NCBI RefSeq assembly: GCF_020297365.1
Contig: NZ_JAIXIG010000027.1
Span: 1 to 53,797 of the forward strand
DNA from: Curtobacterium oceanosedimentum
Lineage (GTDB): Bacteria; Actinomycetota; Actinomycetes; Actinomycetales; Microbacteriaceae
DNA length: 53,797 nt
Reading direction: 5' to 3'
The notes under the pieces are model-generated. The model had not been told where the DNA came from. It was given only the letters and a program-made list of their open reading frames with translations, and searched no databases. The translations under genes and the position numbers were made by a program. This document shows, one piece after another, positions 24,421-31,921 of this stretch. Within the stretch, counting starts at the first letter, position 1. Each line of letters begins with the position of its first letter.

Positions 24421-24552
24421 CGCCTCCCATCCGGACTCTCACCGTCGGTCCCGGAATCCCACCGGGTCAACATCAGTCGGGTTCGCACCCGTCGTCAGTT
24501 CGTGGACTGTCACCACCGGCTCGGATTTCCACCGACCCCGGAGCGCTTGCGT
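24421..24552 (-). promoter_or_regulatory. FMN riboswitch (RFN element)
   Basis: Read on the minus strand, the region carries the conserved RFN blocks in order: GGGGTCGGTGGAAATCCGA, ACCGGTGG-type P2/P3 segments, GGTGCGAACCCGACTGATG, GGTGGGATTCCGGGACCGACGGT, and the hallmark GAGAGTCCGGATGGGAG. It precedes ribE by about 100 nt, in the usual place for FMN-dependent repression of riboflavin genes; with no obvious terminator in that gap, control of translation initiation is more likely. Confidence 0.93.
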
Positions 24553-24720
24553 AGTCGGAACGATACCCCAGGCCGCTGACGGCCGCGCCGCGGGGGCCGT
24601 CACGGGGCGTCACGGGGCGCGGTCGTGGAGCACGCGCGCTCCACGACGATCCACGCGGCGATCGACGCGTGCCCTGTCGCAAGGTGCACACGCATCCGGT
24701 GCGGACGCACCACCGGGCAC
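24553..24720. other. Upstream region of the FMN riboswitch with a 10-bp hairpin
   Basis: The probable rib promoter lies at its edge (TATCGT near 24562-24567, minus strand). A perfect hairpin GTCGTGGAGC/GCTCCACGAC with a 6-nt loop occupies 24622-24647. No ORF is convincing here. Confidence 0.4.
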
Positions 24721-24760
24721 GGGGACGAGGGGCGCCACCACGGTGACGCCCCTCGTCCCC
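24721..24760 (-). terminator. Terminator of the chaplin-repeat gene
   Basis: GGGGACGAGGGGCG pairs with CGCCCCTCGTCCCC (24721-24734 / 24747-24760) around a 12-nt centre that can itself pair (CACC/GGTG). It begins 7 nt after the stop of the surface-protein gene. Confidence 0.8.
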
Positions 24761-24766
24761 CCGCTG

Positions 24767-26593
24767 TCAGTGCCGACGTCGGAGCACGAGTGTGCCCGCT
24801 CCGGCGAGGAGCAGCAGGAGCGCGAACCCGGCCGGCAGGATCGGCGAGGGCGCCCCGGTGTAGGCGAGCTCCGACCGTCCGTCGGCCGCCGCGGTGGTCG
24901 CCGCGACGGTGCTCGTGGTCGCCGTGGTCCCGCTGGTGACCGCTGCCGCGGTGGTCACGACACCCGCCGTGGAGGCCCGGGTCGGCTCGACCGTGTCGGC
25001 CTGCTCGACCGGGGTGGTCACGATCGCGGGCGTGGTGCCGGTGCCGGTGTCGGTCCCGGCTCCGGGCGTGGTGCCGGGGTCGGTACCGTCGCCGGGAGTG
25101 GTGCCCGGGGTGGTACCGGGGTCCGTGCCGTCACCGGGGGTGGTGCCGGGCTCGGTGCTGGGATCCGTGCCGTCACCGGGGGTGGTGCCAGGCTCGGTGC
25201 CGGTCCCCGGGGTCGCGGAGGTGCCGTCGCCGACGATGCCGATCCCGTTGCCGCCGATGGTCACGGGCAGCGAGATCACCGGGGTGATCTGGGTTCCGGA
25301 GAGCAGACCGTCGTCACCGGAGGTCGTGCCACCCGTCACCGGGGTCGAGGCTCCCGGGGTGGTCGAACCCGTGCCGGCGCTGGTGCCCTCACCGAGGACA
25401 CCGATCCCGTTGCCACCGATCGTCACCGGCACGTTGACCACCGGGGACACCTGCGTCCCCGACGCCGTGCCGTCCTCGCCGGAGGTCGTCCCAGCCGTCA
25501 CCGGGGTCGAAGTCCCCGGGGTGGTCGAACCGGTGCCGGCGCTGGTGCCGTCACCGAGGACACCGATCCCGTTGCCACCGACCGTCACCGGCACCGAGAG
25601 CACCGGGGACACCTGCGTCCCCGACGCCGTGCCGTCCTCACCGGAGGTCGTCCCACCGGTCAACGGAGCCGAACCGGTCGGGGTGGTCGAACCCGTGCCG
25701 GCGCTGGTGCCCTCACCGAGGACACCGATCCCGTTGCCACCGACCGTCACCGGGACGTCGATCACCGGAGTGACCTGCGTGCCCGAGGCCGTGCCGTCCT
25801 CGCCGGAGGTCGTGCCACCCGTCACCGGGGTCGAGGTCCCCGGGGTGGTCGAACCGGTGCCGGTGCTGGTGCCCTCACCGAGGACACCGATCCCGTTGCC
25901 ACCGACCGTCACCGGGACGTCGATCACCGGAGTGACCTGCGTGCCCGAGGCCGTGCCGTCCTCGCCGGAGGTCGTCCCACCGGCCGCCGGAGTGGCGCTG
26001 CCGGACGTGCCCGCGGCTGGAGCCGTCGAGCCGGAGCTGGTGCCCTCACCGAGGACGCCGATCCCGTTGCCGGACACCGTCACCGGCGCCGTCACGGTCG
26101 GGGCGACCTGCGTGCCGGACGCCGTGCCGTCCTCGCCCGAGGTGCTGGGTGCGGCAGCCGGAGCAGCCGGAGCCGGAGCCGGAGCCGGCGCCGGAGCGGG
26201 TGCCGAGGTCGACACCGCGTCCCCACCCACCGCGACGGCGTTGTCGCCGACGGTGACCGGTGCGGAGACGTCCGGCACCACCTGCGTGCCGGAGGCCGTG
26301 CCGTCCGCACCCGACGTCGTCGGTGCGGACGCCGGTGCCGGTGCAGGTGCAGGAGCAGGTGCAGGAGCGGCTGCCGGCGTCGCTGCCGTCGCCGTCGAGG
26401 TCGCGCCACCGAGTACCGCGATCGCGTTGTCGGTGAGGGTCACCGGAGCGTCCGCAGCCGCGGCCACCTGGGTGCCGGACAGGACGCCGTCGGCGCCCGA
26501 GGTCGTGGCCGCGTTCGCCGCAGCCGTGCCGCCGAGCGTGAGCCCGCCGACGAAGAGGGTGAACCAGAGCCCTCTCGAGACGTACTTGTTCAT
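24767..26593 (-). CDS. Sortase-anchored surface protein with eight chaplin-like repeats
   Basis: 608 residues. Signal peptide at residues 1-28 (LFVGGLTLGGTAAANA). Residues 30-459 hold eight copies of a 37-residue unit, e.g. SGTQVTPVIDVPVTVGGNG followed by IGVLGEGTS, which matches the chaplin (PF03777) pattern of Q-V-x-x-P-V-x-V-P-V-x-V-x-G-N-x-x-x-V-x-G; units are joined by Pro/Ala/Thr linkers. Residues ~460-520 are a PGTTPGDGTDP stalk. LAYTG at 576-580, a hydrophobic stretch and RRRH form a LAXTG sortase signal (class E type). Chaplins coat aerial hyphae in Streptomyces; here the protein lacks all cysteines and the host is probably not filamentous, so a hydrophobic or adhesive cell-surface coat is inferred. 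Confidence 0.85.
   Translation of the reverse strand: MNKYVSRGLWFTLFVGGLTLGGTAAANAATTSGADGVLSGTQVAAAADAPVTLTDNAIAVLGGATSTATAATPAAAPAPAPAPAPAPASAPTTSGADGTASGTQVVPDVSAPVTVGDNAVAVGGDAVSTSAPAPAPAPAPAPAAPAAAPSTSGEDGTASGTQVAPTVTAPVTVSGNGIGVLGEGTSSGSTAPAAGTSGSATPAAGGTTSGEDGTASGTQVTPVIDVPVTVGGNGIGVLGEGTSTGTGSTTPGTSTPVTGGTTSGEDGTASGTQVTPVIDVPVTVGGNGIGVLGEGTSAGTGSTTPTGSAPLTGGTTSGEDGTASGTQVSPVLSVPVTVGGNGIGVLGDGTSAGTGSTTPGTSTPVTAGTTSGEDGTASGTQVSPVVNVPVTIGGNGIGVLGEGTSAGTGSTTPGASTPVTGGTTSGDDGLLSGTQITPVISLPVTIGGNGIGIVGDGTSATPGTGTEPGTTPGDGTDPSTEPGTTPGDGTDPGTTPGTTPGDGTDPGTTPGAGTDTGTGTTPAIVTTPVEQADTVEPTRASTAGVVTTAAAVTSGTTATTSTVAATTAAADGRSELAYTGAPSPILPAGFALLLLLAGAGTLVLRRRH
25217..26506 (-). repeat. Tandem chaplin-unit coding repeats (8 copies)
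   Basis: Units 4 to 7 recur with a 162-nt (54-residue) period or close to it, and units 4 and 5 are identical over the whole 37-residue core and nearly so in DNA (for example 25741 and 25903). This recent duplication makes copy-number change by recombination likely. Confidence 0.85.
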
Positions 26594-26620
26594 GGTCGTA
26601 CTCCCTGATCGAGATCGTCA

Positions 26621-26670
26621 CCGACCGCGGTCGCGGTCGGGATGTGTGCGTTCCTGCCGTGTCGGGCAGG
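26621..26670. terminator. Two hairpins between the two surface-locus genes
   Basis: CCGACCGCG/CGCGGTCGG (26621-26640, 2-nt loop) and CCTGCC/GGCAGG (26653-26670). They lie 11-60 nt after the stop of the Pro/Ala-rich gene and upstream of the chaplin gene, so may attenuate read-through or serve as an operator. Confidence 0.5.
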
Positions 26671-26680
26671 TGCACCGATC

Positions 26681-27940
26681 TCAGTCGGGGGCGACGTCGT
26701 GCTCGCCGACGACGGATGCGGGGACCGCGTCGTCGGAGAGTGTGCCGCGTGACCCCGCGGCGAGGGAGGTGGTGCCGTCGGTCGAGCCGACGATGCCGAC
26801 GGCTGCGACGCCGCCGGTGGTCGAGGAGCCGCCGCCCAGGGCGCCGGTGTCCTGTGCGGGGAACGGGGTGCGGTGACCGTCACGGTCGGCGGGCACGAGC
26901 GACGCCCGCTCCACGAGGGTCGCGTCCTGCACGCCGTCGACGGCGGCGACCGGGCCGGTGGTCGAGGCCACGCTGGTCCGGGCCGCCGGAGCGCCCGTGA
27001 CCGAGCGGTCACCCGTGCCGGACGGGCCGGCGGACGCGGCCTCCTGGCCGCTGTGCGCCGGACCGGCGGCGGGCCGTGCGGGCGCGACCGGAGTGGACGG
27101 GACGGGCCCGGTGGACGGGTCCGTGCCGCCGCCCACCGGGAGTGCGGGGACGTCGACGACGGGAGCCGTGCCTCCAGGCAGGGTGCCGCCCACCGACGGG
27201 ACGACGCCGGTGACGACGTCCGGGACGCTCCCGACGGTCGTGCCGACCGGGCCGAGCGTGTCGTCGACCAGGTCCGTCACCGGTCCGGTGACGGTGCTCA
27301 GGGTGTCGTCGCCCAGGACGGTACCGACGACCGGGACGGCGCCGACCACGTGGTCGACGGTCTCCACGACGGTCGTGGTCGGGCGAGCGTCGGTGACGCG
27401 CTGGACGGTCTCGGTCACGGGACGCACCACCGTCGCGACGGTGTCCGTCACCGGCCGGGAGGCGGTGCTCACCGTGTCGACGACGCCCTGCGTCGGACGA
27501 GTGGCCGGTCCCGGAGCGGGGCTGGTGGCGACCGGAGCGGAGCTCGACGGCGCAGGTGCTGCTGCGGGGGCCGGGGCCGGGGCTGCGGGAGCAGGCGCGG
27601 GAGCCGCCGGTGCAGGCGCCGGGGCTGCCGGCGCAGGTGCCTGCGGCGCGGGTGCCGGTGCCGGCGCGGGTGCCGGTGCGACCGCCTTGCGGACGGGATC
27701 GACGACGCCGCCGACGGCCTTCCCGACCTCGCCGGTCGCGCCCTGCACGGTCCCTCCGACCCCGTCGACCACGTTGCCGACCAGGCCGCGCGGTTCGCTC
27801 GCGAGCGGTGCCGCCGGCGCAGCCGAGGCCGGCCGCGCACCGAGCAGCAGGGACAGCAGCACGAGGGCAGCGAGGGTCCCGACGCCCAGCAGGACGATCC
27901 GGAGTGCGGCGCGCCAGGGTGCGCGCAACGCCTTGTCCAT
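26681..27940 (-). CDS. Secreted Pro/Ala- and Val-rich low-complexity protein
   Basis: 419 residues. A hydrophobic segment at about 13-34 ending ARPASA-A looks like a signal peptide or membrane anchor. Then a Val/Gly-rich amphipathic region, an AP-repeat tract near residues 86-140, and long Val/Thr-rich repeats (VVDTVSTASRPVTDTVATVVRPV). No LPXTG signal at the C-terminus and no recognised domain. AGGAGGTGA precedes the ATG. It lies 87 nt upstream of the chaplin-repeat gene on the same strand and probably belongs to the same surface structure; the AP tract may span the wall. Confidence 0.7.
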   Translation of the reverse strand: MDKALRAPWRAALRIVLLGVGTLAALVLLSLLLGARPASAAPAAPLASEPRGLVGNVVDGVGGTVQGATGEVGKAVGGVVDPVRKAVAPAPAPAPAPAPQAPAPAAPAPAPAAPAPAPAAPAPAPAAAPAPSSSAPVATSPAPGPATRPTQGVVDTVSTASRPVTDTVATVVRPVTETVQRVTDARPTTTVVETVDHVVGAVPVVGTVLGDDTLSTVTGPVTDLVDDTLGPVGTTVGSVPDVVTGVVPSVGGTLPGGTAPVVDVPALPVGGGTDPSTGPVPSTPVAPARPAAGPAHSGQEAASAGPSGTGDRSVTGAPAARTSVASTTGPVAAVDGVQDATLVERASLVPADRDGHRTPFPAQDTGALGGGSSTTGGVAAVGIVGSTDGTTSLAAGSRGTLSDDAVPASVVGEHDVAPD

Positions 27941-27981
27941 GCGCTCACCTCCTGATCTCGGCCGCGCACGTAGAGTGGTTG

Positions 27982-28000
27982 ACCGGCAATGTACGCCGGT
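27982..28000. promoter_or_regulatory. Dyad ACCGGC-7-GCCGGT between divergent genes
   Basis: 6-bp arms with a 7-nt spacer in the 111-nt region between the Pro/Ala-rich gene and the ElaA-type gene. Could bind a regulator of either; only the symmetry supports this. Confidence 0.35.
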
Positions 28001-28030
28001 CCGGTCCGGGACACACCCTGTTTCGGAAGA

Positions 28031-28036
28031 TATTCT
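28031..28036 (+). promoter_or_regulatory. -10 box TATTCT of the elaA-type gene
   Basis: TATTCT about 15 nt before the GTG at 28052; AGGAAAGG overlaps the expected start, leaving a very short leader. Confidence 0.4.
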
Positions 28037-28051
28037 CAGGAAAGGCCGCCC

Positions 28052-28483
28052 GTGGTCTCGATCTTCAACGCTCCGACCCGCAACCTGGACATCGTCACGC
28101 TGCACGAGATCCTCCGACTCCGGCAGGACGTGTTCGTCGTCGAGCAGGAGTGCGCGTACGGCGACATCGACGGACGCGACCTCGAGCCGGGCACCGTGCA
28201 GTTCTGGGCCGGCAACGGTTCGGTGGACGCCACCCTGCGCCTGCTCCGCGAGCCCGACGGCACCGAGCGCATCGGTCGGGTCGCGACGGCGAAGCACGCC
28301 CGTGGGCAGGGTCTCGCCGGTCAGCTCATGGAGGCGGCGATCGGCGAAGCCCGCTCGCACAGCATCGCCCTCGGCGCCCAGGCCCACCTGGAGCAGTGGT
28401 ACGCGCGCTTCGGGTTCGTGCGCTCCGGTGACGAGTACGTCGAGGACCGGATCCCCCACGTCCCGATGACCCGCACGCGCTGA
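28052..28483 (+). CDS. ElaA-type GNAT N-acetyltransferase
   Basis: 143 residues. The family fingerprint is clear: LHEILRLRQDVFVVEQECAYGDIDGRDLEPGTVQFW, then ATLRLLREP, then the acetyl-CoA loop RVATAKHARGQGLAGQLMEAAI (R-x-x-G-x-G/A). Likely acetylates an amine; the substrate of ElaA proteins is unknown. GTG 28052 with AGGAAAGG upstream fits the family N-terminus; the open frame extends 21 codons further upstream but without family similarity. Confidence 0.9.
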   Translation: MVSIFNAPTRNLDIVTLHEILRLRQDVFVVEQECAYGDIDGRDLEPGTVQFWAGNGSVDATLRLLREPDGTERIGRVATAKHARGQGLAGQLMEAAIGEARSHSIALGAQAHLEQWYARFGFVRSGDEYVEDRIPHVPMTRTR

Positions 28484-28528
28484 GCGGTCGGCCGCACGCC
28501 CGGGTCCGGGGCACCGCTCGGACCGGGC

Positions 28529-29065
28529 TCAGGCCCGCCAGCGGCGCAGTTCGTCGAACGACCGGCCCTGCGCCGCACGGTCGGCGACCAGGCGTTCGAA
28601 CACGATGTTCGTCTGCGTGGTCGCCACGGACGGGTCGCCGCTGAGCTCGTCGGCGACGAAGTCGCGCAGCTGCTCGGTCGACTCGCACGCGATGTGCACG
28701 AGGAAGTCCTTGTCGCCCGCCAGGAACGACACGTCCTGCACGACGGGCACCCGGAGCAGTCGCTTCGCGAAGTCACGCAGTTCGTGCCGGGCGGCGGCGT
28801 GGACGCGCACGGACACCATCGCCTCGATCGAGAACCCGAGCCGGGCGACGTCCACCTCGGCGCGGTAGCCCCGGATCACGCCCGCGTCCTCCAGGGCACG
28901 CACCCGCGCCAGACAGGTGGACGGCGCGATGCCGACCGCTGCCGCCAGCCGGTTGTTCGGGATCCGGGCATCGGCGGCGAGCGTCCACAGGATGCGTTCG
29001 TCGACCTCGTCGAGGCGCGGAGCGGGGTCGGGGCGACGGACGGGGCGGTCGGCACGGTCGGACAC
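28529..29065 (-). CDS. Lrp/AsnC-family transcriptional regulator
   Basis: 178 residues. HTH at ~18-65 (LDEVDERILWTLAADARIPNNRLAAAVGIAPSTCLARVRALEDAGVIRGYRAEVD) and a RAM ligand-binding domain at ~75-160 (VQDVSFLAGDKDFLVHIACES). Likely senses an amino acid. GTG 29065 is 7 nt after a TAGCGT box, suggesting a leaderless mRNA. Divergent from the holin-X gene; amino acid targets are not evident nearby. Confidence 0.92.
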   Translation of the reverse strand: MSDRADRPVRRPDPAPRLDEVDERILWTLAADARIPNNRLAAAVGIAPSTCLARVRALEDAGVIRGYRAEVDVARLGFSIEAMVSVRVHAAARHELRDFAKRLLRVPVVQDVSFLAGDKDFLVHIACESTEQLRDFVADELSGDPSVATTQTNIVFERLVADRAAQGRSFDELRRWRA

Positions 29066-29072
29066 GGCCCCG

Positions 29073-29078
29073 ACGCTA
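29073..29078 (-). promoter_or_regulatory. -10 box TAGCGT of the lrp-type gene
   Basis: Minus-strand TAGCGT, 7 nt, then GTG at 29065; leaderless arrangement. Confidence 0.45.
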
Positions 29079-29164
29079 CCGTGACCGCTCCCGGGCGGAC
29101 GCGACGATCATCGAGGAGACCGTGTCCGGCAGGGACACGACCGCCGTCCCCGACGAGGAGCCCC

Positions 29165-29614
29165 ATGAGCAGCACCGACCACGACGACGCCACCCCGCAC
29201 GCCCGGCCGTCCTTCCGCGACGGCATGGCCGCCGGGCTCGTGCAGAAGGTGGTCGAACCGCTGCTCCGTGCCGTGCGCGAGGAGATCGCGTCGGCACGGC
29301 GGGAGATCGGCGCCCGCGCCCGCAGTGCCAGGACCGGCCTGCTGCTCACGGGTGCGGCCGTGGCGTTCGCACTGACCACCCTCGTCGCGCTCGCGGGCTT
29401 CGTCGTGGTGCTGCTGGCTCTGGTGCTCCCGCTCTGGGCGGCGGCCGGGATCACCGTCGCCGTGTTCGCGATCGTGACCGCGGTGCTGTTCGTCGTCGGG
29501 CTGCGCGGGATCCGGCGCGGTGTGCCGCCGGTGCCGAAGGACACCATCCAGGCCGCGAAGCAGCGGGTGACGCACGCGTCGGACGCACCGTCGGACGGCG
29601 CCGCGCGCGACTGA
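29165..29614 (+). CDS. Actinobacterial holin-X family membrane protein
   Basis: 149 residues. A charged N-terminal helix (residues 18-60, VQKVVEPLLRAVREEIASARREIGARARSART) precedes two adjacent transmembrane helices (GLLLTGAAVAFALTTLVALAGFVVVLLALVL and AAGITVAVFAIVTAVLFVVGL) and a hydrophilic tail. This fits the phage_holin_3_6/holin-X (PF07332) group, a cellular protein in most Actinobacteria despite its name. No phage genes lie nearby. The ribosome site is GAGGAG. Confidence 0.8.
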   Translation: MSSTDHDDATPHARPSFRDGMAAGLVQKVVEPLLRAVREEIASARREIGARARSARTGLLLTGAAVAFALTTLVALAGFVVVLLALVLPLWAAAGITVAVFAIVTAVLFVVGLRGIRRGVPPVPKDTIQAAKQRVTHASDAPSDGAARD

Positions 29615-29669
29615 CGGAGCCGACGGGACGACACCGGGGTCGCGACGGCCGGCGGCAGACCGGGGTCCG

Positions 29670-30176
29670 CTACATCGCCAGGGTCATGCCGACCACGGCC
29701 ACCGTCATGGCGAAGACCTCGCCGCTCCGGACCGCGCGTCGATCCTCGCGCGCCCACTCGTACCGGAGCAGCCAGCCGCTGAAGGCGCAGTAGCCGATGA
29801 CGCCGGCACCGAGCACCGCCGACAGGGCGATCCCGTGCCCGGCGTGCGGGTCGGCGACCCCCGTCGTGTGCCCCATCAGCAGCATCCCCGCCATCACGAC
29901 GGCGGAGAGCGCACGGTGCACGTCCATCGGCTCACCCCGGCGGCCGTCGGCTCGACGGCGGCGCATCACGGGCAGGGGCGCCAGGAGCAGCAGCAGGGTC
30001 GCGGCGAACAGGGTCCACACCGCTCCGGCGTCGACGACGGGCATGAGCATCGCGACGAGCATCACGCCCGCCGGCACGATCACACCGGGCCGCGGGCGGT
30101 AGCGGTCGCCGACGATGCAGCACACCGACGCGAACTGCGGCACGACGAGCATGGCGTCGGCGACGGTCTCGTGCAC
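29670..30176 (-). CDS. Hypothetical membrane protein, about 4-5 helices
   Basis: 168 residues with hydrophobic segments near 30-50, 52-70, 88-103, 118-135 and 152-168. A His-containing loop GHTTGVADPHAGHG sits between helices, and MRRRRADGRR is a likely cytoplasmic loop. No family recognised with confidence; the histidines could bind metal but that is speculation. GTG 30176 has GAGGAC upstream. Confidence 0.65.
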   Translation of the reverse strand: MHETVADAMLVVPQFASVCCIVGDRYRPRPGVIVPAGVMLVAMLMPVVDAGAVWTLFAATLLLLLAPLPVMRRRRADGRRGEPMDVHRALSAVVMAGMLLMGHTTGVADPHAGHGIALSAVLGAGVIGYCAFSGWLLRYEWAREDRRAVRSGEVFAMTVAVVGMTLAM

Positions 30177-30209
30177 GGCGGGTCCTCGCGCGGGGCGGTG
30201 CGGCTCGGG

Positions 30210-30599
30210 TCAGTCCTCGGCGCGGGCAGCGGCCTTGGCGGCGCGCTCCTGCTTCACGCGGGCGTTCTCCGCGTGCACGGCGGCCTGCGTCGCGCGCTCG
30301 CGGACGAGCCACTCCGGCTTCTGCTCGAGCAGCGTCTTGATCTCCGCGGTGGTGAGGGCGTCGTCGATCCCCGCACGGGACAGGCCCGAGATGGAGACGC
30401 CGAGCTTCTGCGCCACGACGGGTCGCGGGTGCGGGCCGTCGCGACGGAGGTCCTCGAGCCAGGTCGGCGGGTCGGTCCGGAGCTCGTCGAAGGCGGTCCG
30501 CGTGAGGGGAGCGCTCTGGAAGGACTCCGGTGCGGCCGCCAGCAAGATGCCGAGCTTCTTCGCAGCCGTCTCGGGCTTCATGGTCTGTTCCTGCGCCAT
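30210..30599 (-). CDS. DUF5997 family protein
   Basis: 129 residues, beginning MAQEQTMKPETAAKKLGILLAAAPESFQS and containing ARPVVAQKLGVSISGLSRAGIDDALTTAEIKTLLEQKPEWLVRER, the DUF5997 pattern of Actinobacteria. The central segment resembles a small helix-turn-helix, so DNA binding is possible but unproven. The C-terminal ~30 residues are Ala/Lys/Glu-rich and probably helical. Divergent from the LysR-type effector-domain gene with only 33 nt between start codons, a pairing I recall as recurrent in this family of bacteria. TACCCT 7 nt upstream of the ATG indicates a leaderless mRNA. Confidence 0.85.
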   Translation of the reverse strand: MAQEQTMKPETAAKKLGILLAAAPESFQSAPLTRTAFDELRTDPPTWLEDLRRDGPHPRPVVAQKLGVSISGLSRAGIDDALTTAEIKTLLEQKPEWLVRERATQAAVHAENARVKQERAAKAAARAED

Positions 30600-30606
30600 G
30601 GTGACA

Positions 30607-30625
30607 AGGGTACGGCCCCTATGCT
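30607..30625. promoter_or_regulatory. Overlapping divergent core promoters
   Basis: Minus-strand -10 TACCCT (30607-30612) serves the DUF5997 gene and plus-strand -10 TATGCT (30620-30625) serves the LysR-type gene. Each is 7 nt from its start codon, so both messages are probably leaderless and each -35 region would lie over the other gene's start. Confidence 0.55.
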
Positions 30626-30632
30626 CGTCTGC

Positions 30633-31415
30633 ATGACCGCGGCACTGACCATCGCCTTCGTCCCCGGGGTCTCCCCCGCGAAGTGGGCCCGTGTCTGGCG
30701 GGAACGGTTCCCCGGGATCGAGCTCCGCCTGCGCCCCATCGGGCCCGACGACGTCGACGCCGCCCTGGCGGACGAGGCCGACATGGCCTTCGCCCGGATG
30801 CCCGTCTCCACGCAGCACAACGCCATCCCGCTCTGGACCGAGACCGCGGTCGTCGCGATGCCGAAGGACTCCCCCCTCGCCGAGCTGGCCGAGGTGGACC
30901 TCGCCGACGCCGAGGTGCACGTCGTCGACGCCGGTCCGGTGCCGGCGGACATCGACGGCTCGCTCGACCTGGTCGAGGCGAACGTCGGCGTGGTCGTCCT
31001 GCCCCAGTCCCTGTTCCGGGCCGCGAGCCGCAAGGACCTCGTCGCCCGCCCCCTGGTCGGCGCCGCCGGAACCCGGGTCGCGCTGGTCTGGCGCGACGCC
31101 GACGCCAGCGACACGACCGAGGAGTTCATCGGCGTGGTGCGCGGACGCACCGCCAACAGCTCGCGCAGTCAGCCGGACCGGCCGGGAGGCACGGATCGCG
31201 ACGGGACCGACGGCGCGCGTCCGCCTCGTGGCGGCGCCAAGGCCGGGGGCGGCTCCGGCGGGGCCGCCGGCTCCGGCGGCGGCAAGGCGAAGGCGAAGTC
31301 GCCCGGCAGCGGCAAGTCCGGCGGCGGCAAGAAGTCGAACACCGGCAAGGGCCCCACGCCGGGGCGGGGGAAGATGCGCGGCAAGCCGAGCCGCGGCTCG
31401 AAGGGCAACCGGTGA
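30633..31415 (+). CDS. LysR-type substrate-binding domain protein lacking an HTH
   Basis: 260 residues. Residues 1-170 match a LysR effector (periplasmic-binding-like) domain: LTIAFVPGVSPAKWARVWRERFPGIELRLRPIG, ADMAFARMPV, and EANVGVVVLPQSLFRAASRKDLVARPLVG. No N-terminal winged helix exists in any frame. Residues ~175-260 are a Gly/Lys/Arg-rich, disordered basic tail that could bind nucleic acid. It may partner with the divergent DUF5997 protein, which has an HTH-like segment; that is inference. An in-frame ATG at 30621 overlaps the -10 box, so ATG 30633 is preferred. Coupled to the next gene by a 4-nt overlap. Confidence 0.85.
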   Translation: MTAALTIAFVPGVSPAKWARVWRERFPGIELRLRPIGPDDVDAALADEADMAFARMPVSTQHNAIPLWTETAVVAMPKDSPLAELAEVDLADAEVHVVDAGPVPADIDGSLDLVEANVGVVVLPQSLFRAASRKDLVARPLVGAAGTRVALVWRDADASDTTEEFIGVVRGRTANSSRSQPDRPGGTDRDGTDGARPPRGGAKAGGGSGGAAGSGGGKAKAKSPGSGKSGGGKKSNTGKGPTPGRGKMRGKPSRGSKGNR

Positions 31416-31882
31416 CGGACACGCGGCTGGTCGCGATGCCGGCCACGCGCCTCCCGGCCTGGCTCGACCGCACGATGACCGAGTACGTGGCGTCGCGGAT
31501 GCAGGCGGGCGAGAACCGCGAGCAGGCCGAGGCGAACGCGCAGGCAACGCGCGACCGGTGGTTCCCCGGCGGCACCCCGGCCGCGGGGCACCTGGTGTGG
31601 GACGTCGTCGACCAGGACGACACCGTCGTCGGGTACCTGTGGGTCGGGCCGTTCGAGCCGGACAGCACCGCCTGGTGGGTGTTCGACGTCGAGATCGACG
31701 ACGCACACCGTCGCCGGGGGCACGCACGGCGTGCACTCGAGGCGGGCGAGCGGGCTGCGGCGGACCACGGCGCGACCAGCATCGGCCTGAACGTGTTCGG
31801 CTACAACACGGGTGCCCAGGAGCTCTACGCGTCGCTCGGGTACGGGGTCACCGCGACGCAGATGCGCAAGGCCCTGGCCTGA
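31412..31882 (+). CDS. GNAT-family N-acetyltransferase
   Basis: 156 residues. The acetyl-CoA-binding segment is VFDVEIDDAHRRRGHARRALEAGERAAADHGATSIGLNVFGYNTGAQELYASLGY, a full GNAT motif A plus B; the N-terminal half (MTEYVASRMQAGENREQAEANAQATRDRWFPGG) resembles the group with an EYxxxxxxAG...A motif. Substrate unknown. GTG 31412 overlaps the previous stop (GTGA). Confidence 0.9.
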   Translation: MTDTRLVAMPATRLPAWLDRTMTEYVASRMQAGENREQAEANAQATRDRWFPGGTPAAGHLVWDVVDQDDTVVGYLWVGPFEPDSTAWWVFDVEIDDAHRRRGHARRALEAGERAAADHGATSIGLNVFGYNTGAQELYASLGYGVTATQMRKALA

Positions 31883-31921
31883 TCGGGGCCCGTCGTCGCC
31901 GGACCACGCGACGATCGGCGG

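Noticed and set aside
25217..26506. CRISPR array
   Set aside because: Repeats are in-frame protein-coding units of 111-162 nt without unique spacers; no cas genes nearby.
29165..29614. Prophage remnant because of holin annotation
   Set aside because: Holin-X proteins are common cellular proteins in Actinobacteria; no other phage gene, attachment site or composition shift is present.
31178..31204. Copy of the GGGAGGC repeat inside the LysR-type gene
   Set aside because: Only one arm-like run (CCGGGAGGCACGG) without its inverse; it encodes a low-complexity linker and may be chance in high-GC sequence.
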